Counted from the stretch's first letter, positions 27,393 to 37,187 are shown. The stretch is 64,000 nucleotides of DNA from Marinomonas hwangdonensis (GCF_003721245.1 NZ_RIZG01000011.1:16290-80289), one strand, 5' to 3'. Notes: a model not told the origin generated them from the sequence alone. A program made the numbers and translations.

Positions 27393-28463
27393 CTATTCCA
27401 CTTTTTCCACTTCAATTCCCAGTGCCTTGGCTCGCTCCATCCACATTTTCCGTGCTAATACACGCATATTTTCAACATGGTCCATTTCATCCATAATCTC
27501 TACTCCAAGTAAAGTTTCCACCAAATCTTCAAGCGTCACAATACCTTTTGCTCTGCCATATTCATCAACAATAAGCGCGATGTGCTGACGCTCCTTTAAG
27601 AAACTGTCCAACAACATGGGTAAAGATACCTTCTCTGGAACGACCATAATGTCACGTTTCAAAGACCTAAGAGTATCACTGTGTCGATTGGAGGCTTTAC
27701 TCAACAATATGTCATCTCTTAATACAAAGCCGGTAATTTCATCAAATCCCGATTTGTAAATTGGCATACGTGAAAAAGGCTTACTTTTAATAAGTTCAAA
27801 GACTTCTGACACCGTTTTGTCTTCCGACAAGGCAAATGCAACACTTCGAGGCGTCATTACATCAACGGCTTTTACCGAACCATAGCGAAATAGGTTACCA
27901 ATAATTCGTGACTCACTGTCTTGAATATGCCCTCCCTCTTTTCCAAGTTCTGCCATCGCAATAAATTCATCTCGACTAAAATGATGGATTTCTTTGCCAT
28001 GCGATATTAACTTTGTCAGCCTTTCCGACACCCACACAATAGGGTATAAAATAATGATAAGCCCTTGTACAAAATGCATCATTGGAATGACGAGTTTTGA
28101 CCAATAAAGTGCGCCAATCGTTTTTGGTACAATTTCCGATAAAAACAAAATGGCCATCGTCATAGCCGCTGAAAATACGCCAAACCAAGCGCTTCCAAAG
28201 ACGGCTGTCGCTTTTGCCCCAGCGCCAATGGCACCCGCTGTATGCGCTATGGTATTTAGCGTTAAAATAGCGGCAAGTGATTGATCGATATTGTCTTGTT
28301 TTAGCCGTTTTAAACGAACAGCATAACTTGGCCGTTTTTCTTTTTGTCCTTCGATATAAGATGGCGTAATACTTAATAACACCGCCTCCGCTATCGAGCA
28401 GAGAAACGAAAAACCAATTGCAGAAACTATATAGACGATTAACAGAACAGCGTCTGAGTTCAT
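27393..28463 (-). CDS. CNNM/CorC-type membrane protein (DUF21 plus CBS pair)
   Basis: 356 residues. The first 150 residues form a DUF21 domain with four hydrophobic stretches and the typical SIAEAVLLSITPSYIE and LFLSEIVPKTIGALYW patterns. Residues about 195-320 form two CBS domains: VMTPRSVAFALSEDKTVSEV, RMPIYKSGFDEITGFVLRDDIL, and IALIVDEYGRAKGIVTLEDLVETLLG. No C-terminal CorC_HlyC domain is present, so it is a short form. These proteins are linked to Mg2+ or other divalent cation export. It stands alone between two transport or enzyme genes. Confidence 0.9.
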   Translation of the reverse strand: MNSDAVLLIVYIVSAIGFSFLCSIAEAVLLSITPSYIEGQKEKRPSYAVRLKRLKQDNIDQSLAAILTLNTIAHTAGAIGAGAKATAVFGSAWFGVFSAAMTMAILFLSEIVPKTIGALYWSKLVIPMMHFVQGLIIILYPIVWVSERLTKLISHGKEIHHFSRDEFIAMAELGKEGGHIQDSESRIIGNLFRYGSVKAVDVMTPRSVAFALSEDKTVSEVFELIKSKPFSRMPIYKSGFDEITGFVLRDDILLSKASNRHSDTLRSLKRDIMVVPEKVSLPMLLDSFLKERQHIALIVDEYGRAKGIVTLEDLVETLLGVEIMDEMDHVENMRVLARKMWMERAKALGIEVEKVE

Positions 28464-28630
28464 TTTCTATCCTTGTACTCACGTTAAAAAAATAACACTA
28501 AACTTATCAGGTTAGTCTGTAAGTGAAATACAAAGTTCCGTTATTGTCATAAGGTGGAAACATAAATTCGTGATTTGGATTAGCGCTAATTTTTAACAAT
28601 GCCTTAAATTGCCATTTTCAATCGATAGAA

Positions 28631-28674
28631 AAAACCACCAATAGACAAACCGAAATCGCTTGCTGTCTATTGGT
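28631..28674 (-). terminator. Terminator after the NitT/TauT-type ABC operon
   Basis: ACCAATAGAC (28637-28646) pairs perfectly with GTCTATTGGT (28665-28674); on the minus strand it is followed by GGTTTTTT. It starts 10 bases after the permease stop. Confidence 0.85.
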
Positions 28675-28683
28675 GACACTTTA

Positions 28684-29469
28684 TCATATTGCGGTGTTAT
28701 TCACGCCTCTATTAGCCCAACGGGTGAAACGCTTTTCTGTCCAAGCAAACAATTCATACATAACCACCCCCATTATGCCAATGACAATAAGACCAGCAAA
28801 CACCAATGCCATGTCCATTGACGAGCTGGCGGCCATCATCAAATAGCCAATGCCCATGTTAGAAGCAACGGTTTCGGATATAACCGAACCAACGAACGCC
28901 AGCGTAATGGCAACTTTGAGTGACGCAAAGAAATAGGGCAAGGCTCGCGGCAAACCAACTTTACGAAGAATATCTAGCTTGGAGGCGCCAAGCGAACGCA
29001 ACACATCTTCCAGCTCTGGCTCTAGGGTTGCCAAGCCCGTTGCCACATTCACTAACACAGGAAAAAACGAAATAAGAAAGGCCGTCAATATGGCAGGCAC
29101 CGTTCCGATACCAAACCACACCACTAACACAGGGACAAATGCCACTTTGGGAATACTATTAAATCCCACTAAAAGCGGATAAAATGCCTTATAGACAATA
29201 GGATAGGTCCCGACCGCCACGCCCAGAACAACACCCACCACTACGGCGATGGCAAACCCCACCAAGGTGGTAAAAAACGTCTGCCAAGCGTGCATCATAA
29301 TGGGTTGCCAACGATCGACGCCCGATGCCCACACTGACGACGGTGCTGGAAACAAATACTCAGGCACGTTAAAGCCCACACAAATCATTTCCCACACCAA
29401 CAACAAGAACACAATAAGCATCCAACTGGCATGCTTAATTAAAAATTTTCTGCGATTAAAAACCATCAT
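28684..29469 (-). CDS. NitT/TauT-type ABC transporter permease
   Basis: 261 residues, BPD_transp_1 family of the SsuC/TauC type, with about six hydrophobic segments. The EAA-type loop LEDVLRSLGASKLDILRKVGLPRALPYFF lies near residues 150-180 and contacts the ATPase. It is the last gene of a binding protein-ATPase-permease operon and begins 12 bases after the ATPase stop. Substrates in this family include sulfonates, nitrate, pyrimidine precursors of thiamine and others; nothing here decides among them. Confidence 0.93.
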   Translation of the reverse strand: MMVFNRRKFLIKHASWMLIVFLLLVWEMICVGFNVPEYLFPAPSSVWASGVDRWQPIMMHAWQTFFTTLVGFAIAVVVGVVLGVAVGTYPIVYKAFYPLLVGFNSIPKVAFVPVLVVWFGIGTVPAILTAFLISFFPVLVNVATGLATLEPELEDVLRSLGASKLDILRKVGLPRALPYFFASLKVAITLAFVGSVISETVASNMGIGYLMMAASSSMDMALVFAGLIVIGIMGVVMYELFAWTEKRFTRWANRGVNNTAI

Positions 29470-29481
29470 CTTTCTTGCCTC

Positions 29482-30261
29482 TTAGGATTGACGAATAGAG
29501 CCAATATGCTCACGCAACACATGCACTTGGGCAGCAAAAGGCTCGGTATAGGTCACCGATAATGGTCGCGGGCGCTCAATATCAATGTCTCGTTTCACCA
29601 ATATTTGGCCAGGGCTTTTGCTCATTACGTACACGGTATCGGCTAAAAACACCGCCTCACGTAGATCATGTGTCACTAAAATGACGGTAAAGGGTTGCTC
29701 TTGCCACAGCTCTTGCAACATGCACCACAGCTCTTCCCGTGTGAACGCATCCAGAGCACCAAAAGGCTCGTCCAACATCAACAGCTGTGGTTTGTGAATC
29801 AAGGCGCGACAAATAGAAGCTCGTTGTTGCATGCCTCCTGACAATTCCCATGGGTATTTATGCTCCCAGCCTTTTAATCCAACCCGCTCTAACAAAGCCA
29901 TCGCCATGGCTTCAAATTCTTGACGCTTGCGTCTGAGCTGTGAACGATAAGGCTGTACAATTTCTAAGGGCAACATGACATTTTCTAACGTGGTACGCCA
30001 CGGTAAAAGGTTCGACGCCTGAAACGCCATGCCAATGCATTTTTGCGGGCCACCAATCTGACGCCCATCAATATAAACATAACCTGAGGTTGGCTCGGTT
30101 AACCCTGACACCAACTTCATTAGAGTCGATTTGCCACAACCCGAAGGCCCTACGACGGCGATAAATTCGTTCTGCTTAACCGATAAAGAAATGTCTTTAA
30201 TGGCCAGATCGCCCCCTTCTTCATAGGCCAAACTGACGTCTTCAAACTCTACAAACACCAT
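29482..30261 (-). CDS. NitT/TauT-type ABC transporter ATP-binding protein
   Basis: 259 residues. Walker A GPSGCGKST near 38-46, Q-loop MAFQASNLLPWRTTLENV near 83-100, signature LSGGMQQRASICRAL near 143-157, Walker B LLMLDEPFGALD near 163-174, and switch VTHDLREA near 199. All catalytic residues are present. It energises the permease encoded next; the binding protein is encoded before it. Confidence 0.95.
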   Translation of the reverse strand: MVFVEFEDVSLAYEEGGDLAIKDISLSVKQNEFIAVVGPSGCGKSTLMKLVSGLTEPTSGYVYIDGRQIGGPQKCIGMAFQASNLLPWRTTLENVMLPLEIVQPYRSQLRRKRQEFEAMAMALLERVGLKGWEHKYPWELSGGMQQRASICRALIHKPQLLMLDEPFGALDAFTREELWCMLQELWQEQPFTVILVTHDLREAVFLADTVYVMSKSPGQILVKRDIDIERPRPLSVTYTEPFAAQVHVLREHIGSIRQS

Positions 30262-30311
30262 AGCAACTCCCCAGCGAAAAAAAGCCGTTCGGCCATGCCG
30301 AACGGCGAAGA

Positions 30312-31358
30312 TTAGTTTTGCATCATGCGAGTGCTTTTTTCGGGCAGCATCGCCATATTAAATAAGGACTCTGGGGTGGGCGTACGGCTCAAATTAAACG
30401 ACGATACGGCTTCATCAATGGATCGTTTTAACCGCTCCATGGTCACCACGCCCAAACCTTCGGTACGCGTCTCATCGGTAATCACTTGCGCGTCTAACGC
30501 TAGTGTTAAACGACGCAGTTCTAACGATTCTTTGACCAAAGGGTCGCGCTTAGACACAAATTTCACCGCACTTTCTGGGTCGGCTATGGTTTCAATGAGC
30601 GCCTTGTTGAAGGCTCGATTAAACCCTGCCACGGCCTCTGGGTTTTCTATCAGCATCTTTTGACTGGCAATGATGGCATTCCCGTACAGGGCCACACCAT
30701 AATCGGCGTAAGGCATGACCACTATGTCGTCTAACGATACACCGCGGGCTTCTAGGTTTAATAAACTGGTAAAATAAAATCCCGTGATGGCGTCTACTTG
30801 TCGACGCGCTAACAAGGTTTCACGAATGGCAGGATCAACACTTTGCCAAGTAACCGAGTCCACCGCTAAATCATTGTTCGCTGCAAAAGCAGGCCATGCT
30901 TTGCGCCCACCATCAAACACAGGCGCGGCCAAGGTTTTACCAACCAAATCAGCAGGCGTATTGATATTGAATTCTTTGAGTGTAAACACCGCGGCAGGCG
31001 TTTGGTTATAAAGCATGTATACCGCTTGCATGCCTGACTCTGGGTTAGCCGCCGCGTATTCTACTAAGGCGCTAAAATCAGCAAAACCCATGTCGTAAGC
31101 CCCCGTCGCGACGCGAGTTACCGCGCCAGCAGAGCCATTACCCGAGTCAATAGTGACCTCTAAACCTTCTTGTAAAAAATACCCCTTGTCCAAGGCCATT
31201 AAAAAAGGCGCAGACGGCCCTTCAAAACGCCAATCTAACGTGAAATTAATTTTTGTTGTTGAGGCTTGAGCGAACCCTAAACTCGGCAAACTCAGAAGCG
31301 CAGCCGCACCACAGAGTGCAACCAGTTTTTTGATAGACAGACGTTTTGCAATATTCAT
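30312..31358 (-). CDS. NMT1/THI5-like ABC transporter substrate-binding protein
   Basis: 348 residues with a signal peptide (cleavage likely after FAQA near residue 32). The mature protein starts INFTLDWRFEGPSAPFLMALDKGYFLQEGLEVTI (first third), then GAVTRVATGAYDMGFADFSALVEY, typical of the NMT1/SsuA-type periplasmic fold. It is the first gene of the three-gene operon and probably sets its specificity. The nearby thiL and ribD genes might hint at a cofactor precursor as ligand, but this is only context. Confidence 0.9.
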   Translation of the reverse strand: MNIAKRLSIKKLVALCGAAALLSLPSLGFAQASTTKINFTLDWRFEGPSAPFLMALDKGYFLQEGLEVTIDSGNGSAGAVTRVATGAYDMGFADFSALVEYAAANPESGMQAVYMLYNQTPAAVFTLKEFNINTPADLVGKTLAAPVFDGGRKAWPAFAANNDLAVDSVTWQSVDPAIRETLLARRQVDAITGFYFTSLLNLEARGVSLDDIVVMPYADYGVALYGNAIIASQKMLIENPEAVAGFNRAFNKALIETIADPESAVKFVSKRDPLVKESLELRRLTLALDAQVITDETRTEGLGVVTMERLKRSIDEAVSSFNLSRTPTPESLFNMAMLPEKSTRMMQN

Positions 31359-31725
31359 GGCTTATCCTTATGTCACATTAAACACCCAACAAGGGAACGC
31401 CTTATTGGGAACCGTAGATGAAAGAACGCAATACTTTTCGTGGCAAAGAGGCGGCCGTTTTAATTGACCGCTCAGTCAATCTTTACAAAGCAAAATACAC
31501 GCCATTAAAAGAAAGCCATGTGCTAGTAATAGAAAATAGTAACAAGGAGGAGATATCGCATTCGAAACAGCGCCATTTAGAGCCACACACCAGGCTAGGA
31601 TGCTTTAATTTAGTGCAGCCATATCACACGAACGTCAGGGACAATCTAGCTAGGATTTGAAGCAAGTCATTAAATGCTGGAACTCGCCAAACACCTCAAG
31701 ACAAGCATCAGGAATACAGTAGGCA
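31359..31725. other. Intergenic region upstream of the ABC operon
   Basis: About 370 bases that must hold the promoter of the binding-protein operon. CCCAA and TTGGG form a short inverted repeat at 31386-31410. An 80-codon plus-strand frame (31418-31660) has no family resemblance and no convincing ribosome site. A strong AAGGAGGAG at 31546-31554 is not followed by a usable start. I see no recognisable riboswitch. Confidence 0.5.
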
Positions 31726-31764
31726 TAAAAAAGCCCCCGTTTTATCGCTGATAAAACGGGGGCT
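31726..31764 (-). terminator. Rho-independent terminator after nusB
   Basis: AGCCCCCGTTTTATC, loop GCT, GATAAAACGGGGGCT: a 15-base perfect stem at 31732-31764, followed on the minus strand by TTTTTT. It lies 43 bases after the nusB stop. Confidence 0.93.
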
Positions 31765-31806
31765 ACTTGCTATCTTACGACGGCGTTTTTCGGGCTAACT
31801 GCCTGT

Positions 31807-32307
31807 TTAGCTGTTACGACGTGCGGCGATTTCTTCGCGGCGCACGCGTTGCGCCAATTTGTCTAGAATACCGTTAACATACTTATGGCTTTCGGTAGCG
31901 CCAAAGCCTTTCGCCAGTTCCACACCTTCATTGATGGCAACGCGGTATGGGACATCTAAACGCTGTGACAATTCAAATGCACCAAGGCGCATAACCGCCA
32001 ATTCAATCGGATCAAGCTCACTCAGTGGGCGATCCAATAGCTCTTCAAATAAGTTGTCCAGCTTCTTAGCACTGGCCGTAACGCCTTGCAGGAGCTCACG
32101 AAAGTAAACCTTGTCGCACGAATCCATATCCTGATCCATAACAAACTGGGTTTCTATCTCACTCACGGCCGATTTATTCATCTGCCATTGGTAGACCGCT
32201 TGCAATGCCAAACGACGAGAAGCACTGCGCATTTGCGAACGTGAAGGCTTCTTTTCCTTACGTTTTGGTGCTGGAGTTTGGTCGTTTGTTGTTTCCACTT
32301 CGCTCAT
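31807..32307 (-). CDS. nusB: Transcription antitermination factor NusB
   Basis: 166 residues from the ATG at 32307, which has GAGG 7 bases upstream. After a charged N-terminal extension of about 25 residues (KRKEKKPSRS), RRLALQAVYQWQMN begins the NusB fold; FRELLQGV, LDPIELAVMRLGAFEL and VAINEGVELAKGFGATESHKYVNGILDKL follow. NusB binds boxA RNA with NusE (S10) in antitermination of rRNA operons. In relatives the ribH gene precedes nusB; here a 293-base spacer separates it from ribD. Confidence 0.95.
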   Translation of the reverse strand: MSEVETTNDQTPAPKRKEKKPSRSQMRSASRRLALQAVYQWQMNKSAVSEIETQFVMDQDMDSCDKVYFRELLQGVTASAKKLDNLFEELLDRPLSELDPIELAVMRLGAFELSQRLDVPYRVAINEGVELAKGFGATESHKYVNGILDKLAQRVRREEIAARRNS

Positions 32308-32368
32308 TTTTTGCCTCAATTATCCAGACTACGCAGCCATATGGGCTCACGTTTTCGCCTGCTTGGAA

Positions 32369-32458
32369 GTACTTTTGCTGGTAAGAAAGCTGCCTATTAA
32401 CTTGACGATTAGACTTGGATTACTAGGCAGTACCTACGGTCATGATGGCCAAAAGTAC
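32369..32458. other. Nested inverted repeats in the ribD-nusB spacer
   Basis: GTACTTTTG (32369-32377) pairs with CAAAAGTAC (32450-32458), and within it CTGCCTA (32390-32396) pairs with TAGGCAG (32424-32430). Both stems are perfect and coaxially nested, giving a 90-base structure about 60 bases upstream of nusB on the minus strand. It has no T-run. It does not match the FMN riboswitch core as I know it. It may be a leader RNA of nusB or a remnant of deleted rib genes. Confidence 0.5.
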
Positions 32459-32530
32459 AGATATGTTCTTTCTCTTGGGCGGCGATTATAGCAACATTTA
32501 TTCTAGGTTTCTCGGCAAAGTTTTCTAAAT

Positions 32531-32562
32531 CACCGCAAGAAAAAACGATTTCTCGCGGTTTT
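32531..32562. terminator. Weak hairpin after ribD
   Basis: ACCGCAAGAAA and TTTCTCGCGGT pair with a G-U, about 40-70 bases after the ribD stop. The minus-strand side has only a short T-rich tail, so termination is likely but not certain. Confidence 0.45.
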
Positions 32563-32600
32563 ATTAAAAAACACCGAAAAAGCAATGACTCAGCGCTCGA

Positions 32601-33755
32601 CTATTCGTCATCGTCCTCTTCACTATCTTCGTCTAGGTAGCTTGGCAAGTACACCAAGCGCACATCCTGGCCTACTTGACTAACGGATGTTAGGGTTAAC
32701 TCCACCGCTTCACTCATCGTCTCAAGAGGCAGTGTGAATAATGGCCGAGCACTGGAACCCAGTAATTTCGGCGCCATGTACACGACAATTTCATCCACTA
32801 ATCCGGCTTGCAAAAAACCGCCAGCCAGCTCGGCCCCGGCTTCTAACAAGACTTCGTTAATCCCAAGATCGGCAAGCTGCTCCATCGCATCAAGTAAATC
32901 AAGTCGACCGTCTTCACCCCGTGGCGCAAAACGTACCGTCACGCCTTTTTTACAAAGAACGTCTTGATGTTCTGGTTCGACCTCTTCTGCCACAGAAAAC
33001 ACGCAAACCTGATGGGCTGGATAGAGGATTTTCGCTTCCGGTAAAATAGACAAAGCCGTGTCCATAATCACACGTAACGGCTGACGCACGCTTTTAGGGT
33101 CTGCGTCTTGGTCGTTATTATCGATACGAACCGTCATGCTCGGATTGTCCGCCAAAACAGACCCTATACCGGTGACAATGGCATCACTTTGCGCGCGCAA
33201 GCGTTGCACATCAAGACGCGCTTCAGGACCGGTAATCCATTGGCTTTCACCCGACTCCATCGCCGTGCGACCATCCAAACTCATGGCCAACTTGACGCGA
33301 ACAAAAGGCAGCCCTTCGCGCATGCGTTTGATAAAACCCGGATTCAACGCCTCACATTCCGCTTCTAGAACGGGGCCGATAATCTCAATCCCCGCTTTTT
33401 TTAGTTTTGCCAAGCCCTTACCAGATACTTCAGGATTTGGGTCTTGCATGCCGTACACAACACGCGCCACGCCGGCCTTGATCAAGGCGTCAGCACACGG
33501 CGGGGTTTTACCTTGATGACTGCAAGGTTCTAAGGTGACATACGCGGTTGCGCCGTCTACGGCCTGTTTGGCATCCGCTAAGGCGTTCACTTCCGCGTGC
33601 CCCTCGCCCGCTTTGGCATGAAAACCTTGACCGATTAGCTGGTCATCTTTTACCAAAACACAGCCTACTCGTGGATTGGGATGAGTCGTATAAAGACCCT
33701 GCTGTGCCAGTTGAATCGCTTTTGCCATCCAATACTCGTGGTTATTAAGGGTCAT
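32601..33755 (-). CDS. ribD: Bifunctional riboflavin biosynthesis deaminase/reductase RibD
   Basis: 384 residues. The deaminase half has the zinc motifs GHAEVNAL near 52 and [15 protein letters not shown] near 75-90. The reductase half starts about residue 150 with [13 protein letters not shown], and ends with [13 protein letters not shown] and YMAPKLLGS. It converts the pyrimidine product of GTP cyclohydrolase II through deamination and side-chain reduction. It overlaps the nrdR stop by 4 bases, so the two are coupled. ribE, ribBA and ribH, which often follow, are not present here. The last residues form an acidic tail ([10 protein letters not shown]). Confidence 0.95.
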   Translation of the reverse strand: MTLNNHEYWMAKAIQLAQQGLYTTHPNPRVGCVLVKDDQLIGQGFHAKAGEGHAEVNALADAKQAVDGATAYVTLEPCSHQGKTPPCADALIKAGVARVVYGMQDPNPEVSGKGLAKLKKAGIEIIGPVLEAECEALNPGFIKRMREGLPFVRVKLAMSLDGRTAMESGESQWITGPEARLDVQRLRAQSDAIVTGIGSVLADNPSMTVRIDNNDQDADPKSVRQPLRVIMDTALSILPEAKILYPAHQVCVFSVAEEVEPEHQDVLCKKGVTVRFAPRGEDGRLDLLDAMEQLADLGINEVLLEAGAELAGGFLQAGLVDEIVVYMAPKLLGSSARPLFTLPLETMSEAVELTLTSVSQVGQDVRLVYLPSYLDEDSEEDDDE

Positions 33756-34264
33756 TTTTTGTCTTCTTTGATGGATTCTGAAGGAGTTTGCTTTGTGTCT
33801 AAAACAGTGGCGCTGTGGTTTTCTAGACGATCAATCGCCTCACGGAACTCGCTGATGTCTTTAAAACTACGATATACCGAAGCGAAGCGAACATAAGCCA
33901 CTTGATCGAGGCGCTGCAATTCTTCCATCACAGCTTCCCCCGTCCAGCGAGAAGGCAACTCTCGCTCGCCAGTCGCTTGCATTTTTTCTTTGATGCGCGT
34001 GATCGCCGTTTCAATGGCTTCGATGCTGACAGGGCGTTTTTCAATGGCTTTTAAAATGCCGTTGCGCAGTTTGTCTTCATCAAACACTTCTCGACTGCCG
34101 TCGCTCTTGATCAGCTTGGGCATTTGTAACTCGGCGACTTCGAAGGTGGTGAAGCGTTCATGACAGTGAATACAAGTACGCCGACGGCGCACTTGTGCGG
34201 ATTCCGACACCAGCCGAGAGTCCACTACTTTAGTATCTAGGGTTCCACAAAAAGGGCATCGCAT
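33752..34264 (-). CDS. nrdR: Transcriptional repressor NrdR
   Basis: 170 residues, normal. [17 protein letters not shown] and [15 protein letters not shown] give the four zinc-ribbon Cys residues, and the ATP-cone domain follows ([17 protein letters not shown] to about residue 140). NrdR senses (d)ATP and represses ribonucleotide reductase genes at NrdR boxes. It is the first gene of the nrdR-ribD pair; no NrdR box was sought outside the window. Confidence 0.97.
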   Translation of the reverse strand: MRCPFCGTLDTKVVDSRLVSESAQVRRRRTCIHCHERFTTFEVAELQMPKLIKSDGSREVFDEDKLRNGILKAIEKRPVSIEAIETAITRIKEKMQATGERELPSRWTGEAVMEELQRLDQVAYVRFASVYRSFKDISEFREAIDRLENHSATVLDTKQTPSESIKEDKK

Positions 34265-34425
34265 GGCGCTTCCAATATTACTAACTTGGTGTAAGAATGC
34301 CTGAGTTTAGGCCATCGTATTTTGCAACAAATCATACCAACCCCATTGCAAGATAGCTACCGAGGGACACGACGCACAGGCGTCTATTCTTCGCTTGTCT
34401 CAAGAATTGGATCATAAGGATATCT

Positions 34426-35331
34426 ATGCCGTTTGCAGAATTATCGGGCTTGGTTGCCGCACTCTGCTGGACCATTTCCAGCCTGATGGCCCCAAGATTA
34501 ATTGAGCGTTTCGGCACCATGCTTTTCAATACGGTGCGTATTGTCATTGCCAGCGTCATACTGCTGTTGATTTGTCTGATCACGGAACGATTCAGCTTGG
34601 CTTTATGGCAACATACCGAGATGATTATGTTGTCGGGGCTGTTGGGTATTTTTATCGGCGATACCATGCTGTTCTCGGCGGTACACCGCCTTGGCCCGCG
34701 ACGCACTGGGGTACTGTTTGCCACCAATGCCCCCATGTCGATTTTATTAGGCTGGTTGCTTTTAGGGGAAAACCTGTCGTTTAGTCAGCTATTTGCCTGC
34801 AGTTTAGTGCTAACAGGGGTAGTGATTGCCATTTTATTCGGCCGTAGAAACAGTCTTCATGCTTGGGAACAAACCAAAGGCAAATTAAGTATCGGCATTT
34901 TGCTTGCGCTTGGTGCCGCTCTTGGGCAAGCCAGTGGCGCCTTGCTTAGCAAGCCGGCTTTGCTCGACGGCGCTGACCCCATTGCGGTTTCGGCTCTACG
35001 AGTGGGAACGGGGGCGCTGGCACTGATACTGGCTTATGGCATTTTCTATCGACACAAGCGCCCTGTCGGTGCCATCCCCTTTGATCAACTCACACGCATC
35101 GACTTTATGGGCATTGCTACCCTAGCGACTATTGGTATGGTGATTGGCATGAGCGTTCTCGTTTGGGGAGTCGGTAACGCCAACGTCGGCATCGTCACCA
35201 CATTGTCGGCGGTTGTGCCCGTACTGATTCTGCCCGGTTTATGGCTGACCACAGGACAACGACCTGCGCTTGGTGCTTGGGTAGGGGCGTTTTTCGTTGT
35301 CGCTGGCGCCGCGTTGATTATTCTGAAATGA
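34426..35331 (+). CDS. EamA/DMT family transporter
   Basis: 301 residues with about ten hydrophobic segments in two EamA repeats; the ATG has AAGGAT upstream. Repeat one runs to about residue 140 (RRTGVLFATNAPMSILLGWLLLGE is its typical end), repeat two begins near LSIGILLALGAALGQASGALLSKPAL. It is an inner-membrane drug/metabolite-type transporter; the substrate, often an amino acid or metabolite for export, is unknown. One of three EamA genes in this window. Confidence 0.88.
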   Translation: MPFAELSGLVAALCWTISSLMAPRLIERFGTMLFNTVRIVIASVILLLICLITERFSLALWQHTEMIMLSGLLGIFIGDTMLFSAVHRLGPRRTGVLFATNAPMSILLGWLLLGENLSFSQLFACSLVLTGVVIAILFGRRNSLHAWEQTKGKLSIGILLALGAALGQASGALLSKPALLDGADPIAVSALRVGTGALALILAYGIFYRHKRPVGAIPFDQLTRIDFMGIATLATIGMVIGMSVLVWGVGNANVGIVTTLSAVVPVLILPGLWLTTGQRPALGAWVGAFFVVAGAALIILK

Positions 35332-35443
35332 CAATCCCTGTGCTATTCTTAGCATACTCATTTGTAATCGGCTCTGTGGTCGTCAGCCTTCTTTTTTGAC
35401 GAGACACAGGGTGTTTTTTAATCATAGGATAAGTTGATTCTTT

Positions 35444-37105
35444 ATGGCTCAGTTTGTATACAGCATGAACCGCGTTGGGAAAATTGTTCCACCTAAACGC
35501 GAAATCTTAAAAGACATTTCTCTTTCATTTTTCCCAGGCGCTAAGATCGGTGTATTGGGTCTTAACGGATCTGGTAAATCGACGCTACTACGCATTATGG
35601 CGGGTGTGGATACCGAGCATAACGGTGAAGCACGCCCCATGCCGGGCATCAAAATCGGCTACCTTGAGCAAGAACCGCATCTTGATCCAGAAAAGAACGT
35701 GCGTGGTATTGTTGAAGAAGCCTTCTCTGACGTTATCGAAGCCATGGCGCGTTTGGATGCCGTGTACGCAGAATACGCGGAACCCGATGCGGACTTTGAT
35801 GCGCTCGCAAAAGAGCAAGGTCAACTTGAAGCCTTAATCGAAGCGAAAGAAGGTCACAACCTAGAGCGTGCCCTTGAAGTGGCTGCCGATGCGCTCCGTC
35901 TTCCACCTTGGGACGCCAAAGTAGAACACCTTTCTGGTGGTGAGCGTCGTCGTGTGGCGCTTTGTCGTTTGTTGTTGAACAAGCCAGACATGATTCTTCT
36001 CGATGAGCCGACTAACCATTTGGATGCGGAATCCGTTGCTTGGCTAGAGCGCTTCTTGAAAGATTACCCAGGCACTGTTGTGGCGATTACCCACGACCGT
36101 TACTTCCTAGACAACGCTGCTGGCTGGATTTTGGAATTGGACCGTGGTCACGGTATTCCATACGAAGGTAACTACTCGTCTTGGTTAGAGCAAAAAGACG
36201 CTCGACTACAAACCGAAGCGAAACAGCAAGCGTCTCATCAAAAGGCCATTAAATCGGAGCTTGAATGGGTTCGCCAAGGGGCCAAAGGGCGTCAGTCTAA
36301 ATCCAAAGCCCGTTTGGCTCGATTCGAGGAAATGAACTCTCAAGAGTTCCAAGATCGTAACGAAACCAACGAGTTGTACATTCCACCAGGACCACGTCTT
36401 GGTAATAAAGTCATCGAAATCGAAGGCGTAAGCAAAAGCTTCGAGCACAAGATGCTACTAGAAGACTTCAACATGGTGGTGCCACAAGGCGCGATCGTCG
36501 GTGTTGTCGGTGGTAACGGTGCGGGTAAATCAACCCTATTCAAAATGATCGCTGGTATCGAAAAACCAGACACTGGCACAGTGACATTAGGTGAAACGGT
36601 GCAACTTGCCTACGTTGATCAAATGCGTGAACTAGATGGCGACAAAACGGTTTTCGAAGAAATCGCTGACGGCCAAGACATGATCACGGTGCACAACTAC
36701 AAAGTGCCATCTCGTGCTTACATTGGTCGCTTTAACTTCAAAGGGTCAGATCAGCAAAAACTGGTTAAACATTTGTCTGGTGGTGAGCGTAACCGTTTGC
36801 ACCTTGCAAAATTGCTTAAAGAAGGCGGCAACGTCTTGCTACTGGATGAGCCAACCAACGACCTAGACGTTGAAACCTTACGTGCACTGGAAGACGCGCT
36901 ACTGGCCTTCCCAGGCTCTGCGATTGTTATTTCCCACGACCGTTGGTTCCTAGACCGTATCGCAACACACATCCTTGCATACGAAGGCGATTCTAAAGCC
37001 GTTTTCTTCGAAGGTAACTACGCTGAATACGAAGCCGACTACAAAAAACGTACCGGCAACGACGCCACACCAACACGTATCAAATACAAACGTATTGATG
37101 CGTAA
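35444..37105 (+). CDS. ettA: Energy-dependent translational throttle protein EttA (ABC-F)
   Basis: 553 residues. Two ABC domains without membrane segments: Walker A GLNGSGKST near 39 and GGNGAGKST near 354, signatures HLSGGERRRVALCRLL and HLSGGERNRLHLAKLL, Walker B MILLDEPTNHLD and LLLDEPTNDLD. The arm insert in domain one and the linker rich in charged residues fit EttA, as does the C-terminal YKRIDA. EttA binds the ribosomal E site and gates entry into elongation according to ATP/ADP. A terminator follows. Confidence 0.97.
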   Translation: MAQFVYSMNRVGKIVPPKREILKDISLSFFPGAKIGVLGLNGSGKSTLLRIMAGVDTEHNGEARPMPGIKIGYLEQEPHLDPEKNVRGIVEEAFSDVIEAMARLDAVYAEYAEPDADFDALAKEQGQLEALIEAKEGHNLERALEVAADALRLPPWDAKVEHLSGGERRRVALCRLLLNKPDMILLDEPTNHLDAESVAWLERFLKDYPGTVVAITHDRYFLDNAAGWILELDRGHGIPYEGNYSSWLEQKDARLQTEAKQQASHQKAIKSELEWVRQGAKGRQSKSKARLARFEEMNSQEFQDRNETNELYIPPGPRLGNKVIEIEGVSKSFEHKMLLEDFNMVVPQGAIVGVVGGNGAGKSTLFKMIAGIEKPDTGTVTLGETVQLAYVDQMRELDGDKTVFEEIADGQDMITVHNYKVPSRAYIGRFNFKGSDQQKLVKHLSGGERNRLHLAKLLKEGGNVLLLDEPTNDLDVETLRALEDALLAFPGSAIVISHDRWFLDRIATHILAYEGDSKAVFFEGNYAEYEADYKKRTGNDATPTRIKYKRIDA

Positions 37106-37142
37106 TTCTATTTGATAGAATTGGTTGGTTTTGAGAATGGAA

Positions 37143-37173
37143 AGCCGCTTACCGGAAGGTAAGCGGTTTTTTA
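37143..37173 (+). terminator. Rho-independent terminator after ettA
   Basis: AAGCCGCTTACC, loop GGAA, GGTAAGCGG then TTTTTT; 38 bases after the ettA stop. Confidence 0.93.
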
Positions 37174-37187
37174 AAAATCAAAAAGCG

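Noticed and set aside
31418..31660. 80-codon plus-strand ORF upstream of the ABC operon
   Set aside because: No ribosome-binding site, no family resemblance and no neighbouring plus-strand genes.
32320..32600. FMN riboswitch before nusB or after ribD
   Set aside because: The conserved FMN element blocks (AGGGGYGGGG-like and GCCCGCGA-like) are not found on either strand.
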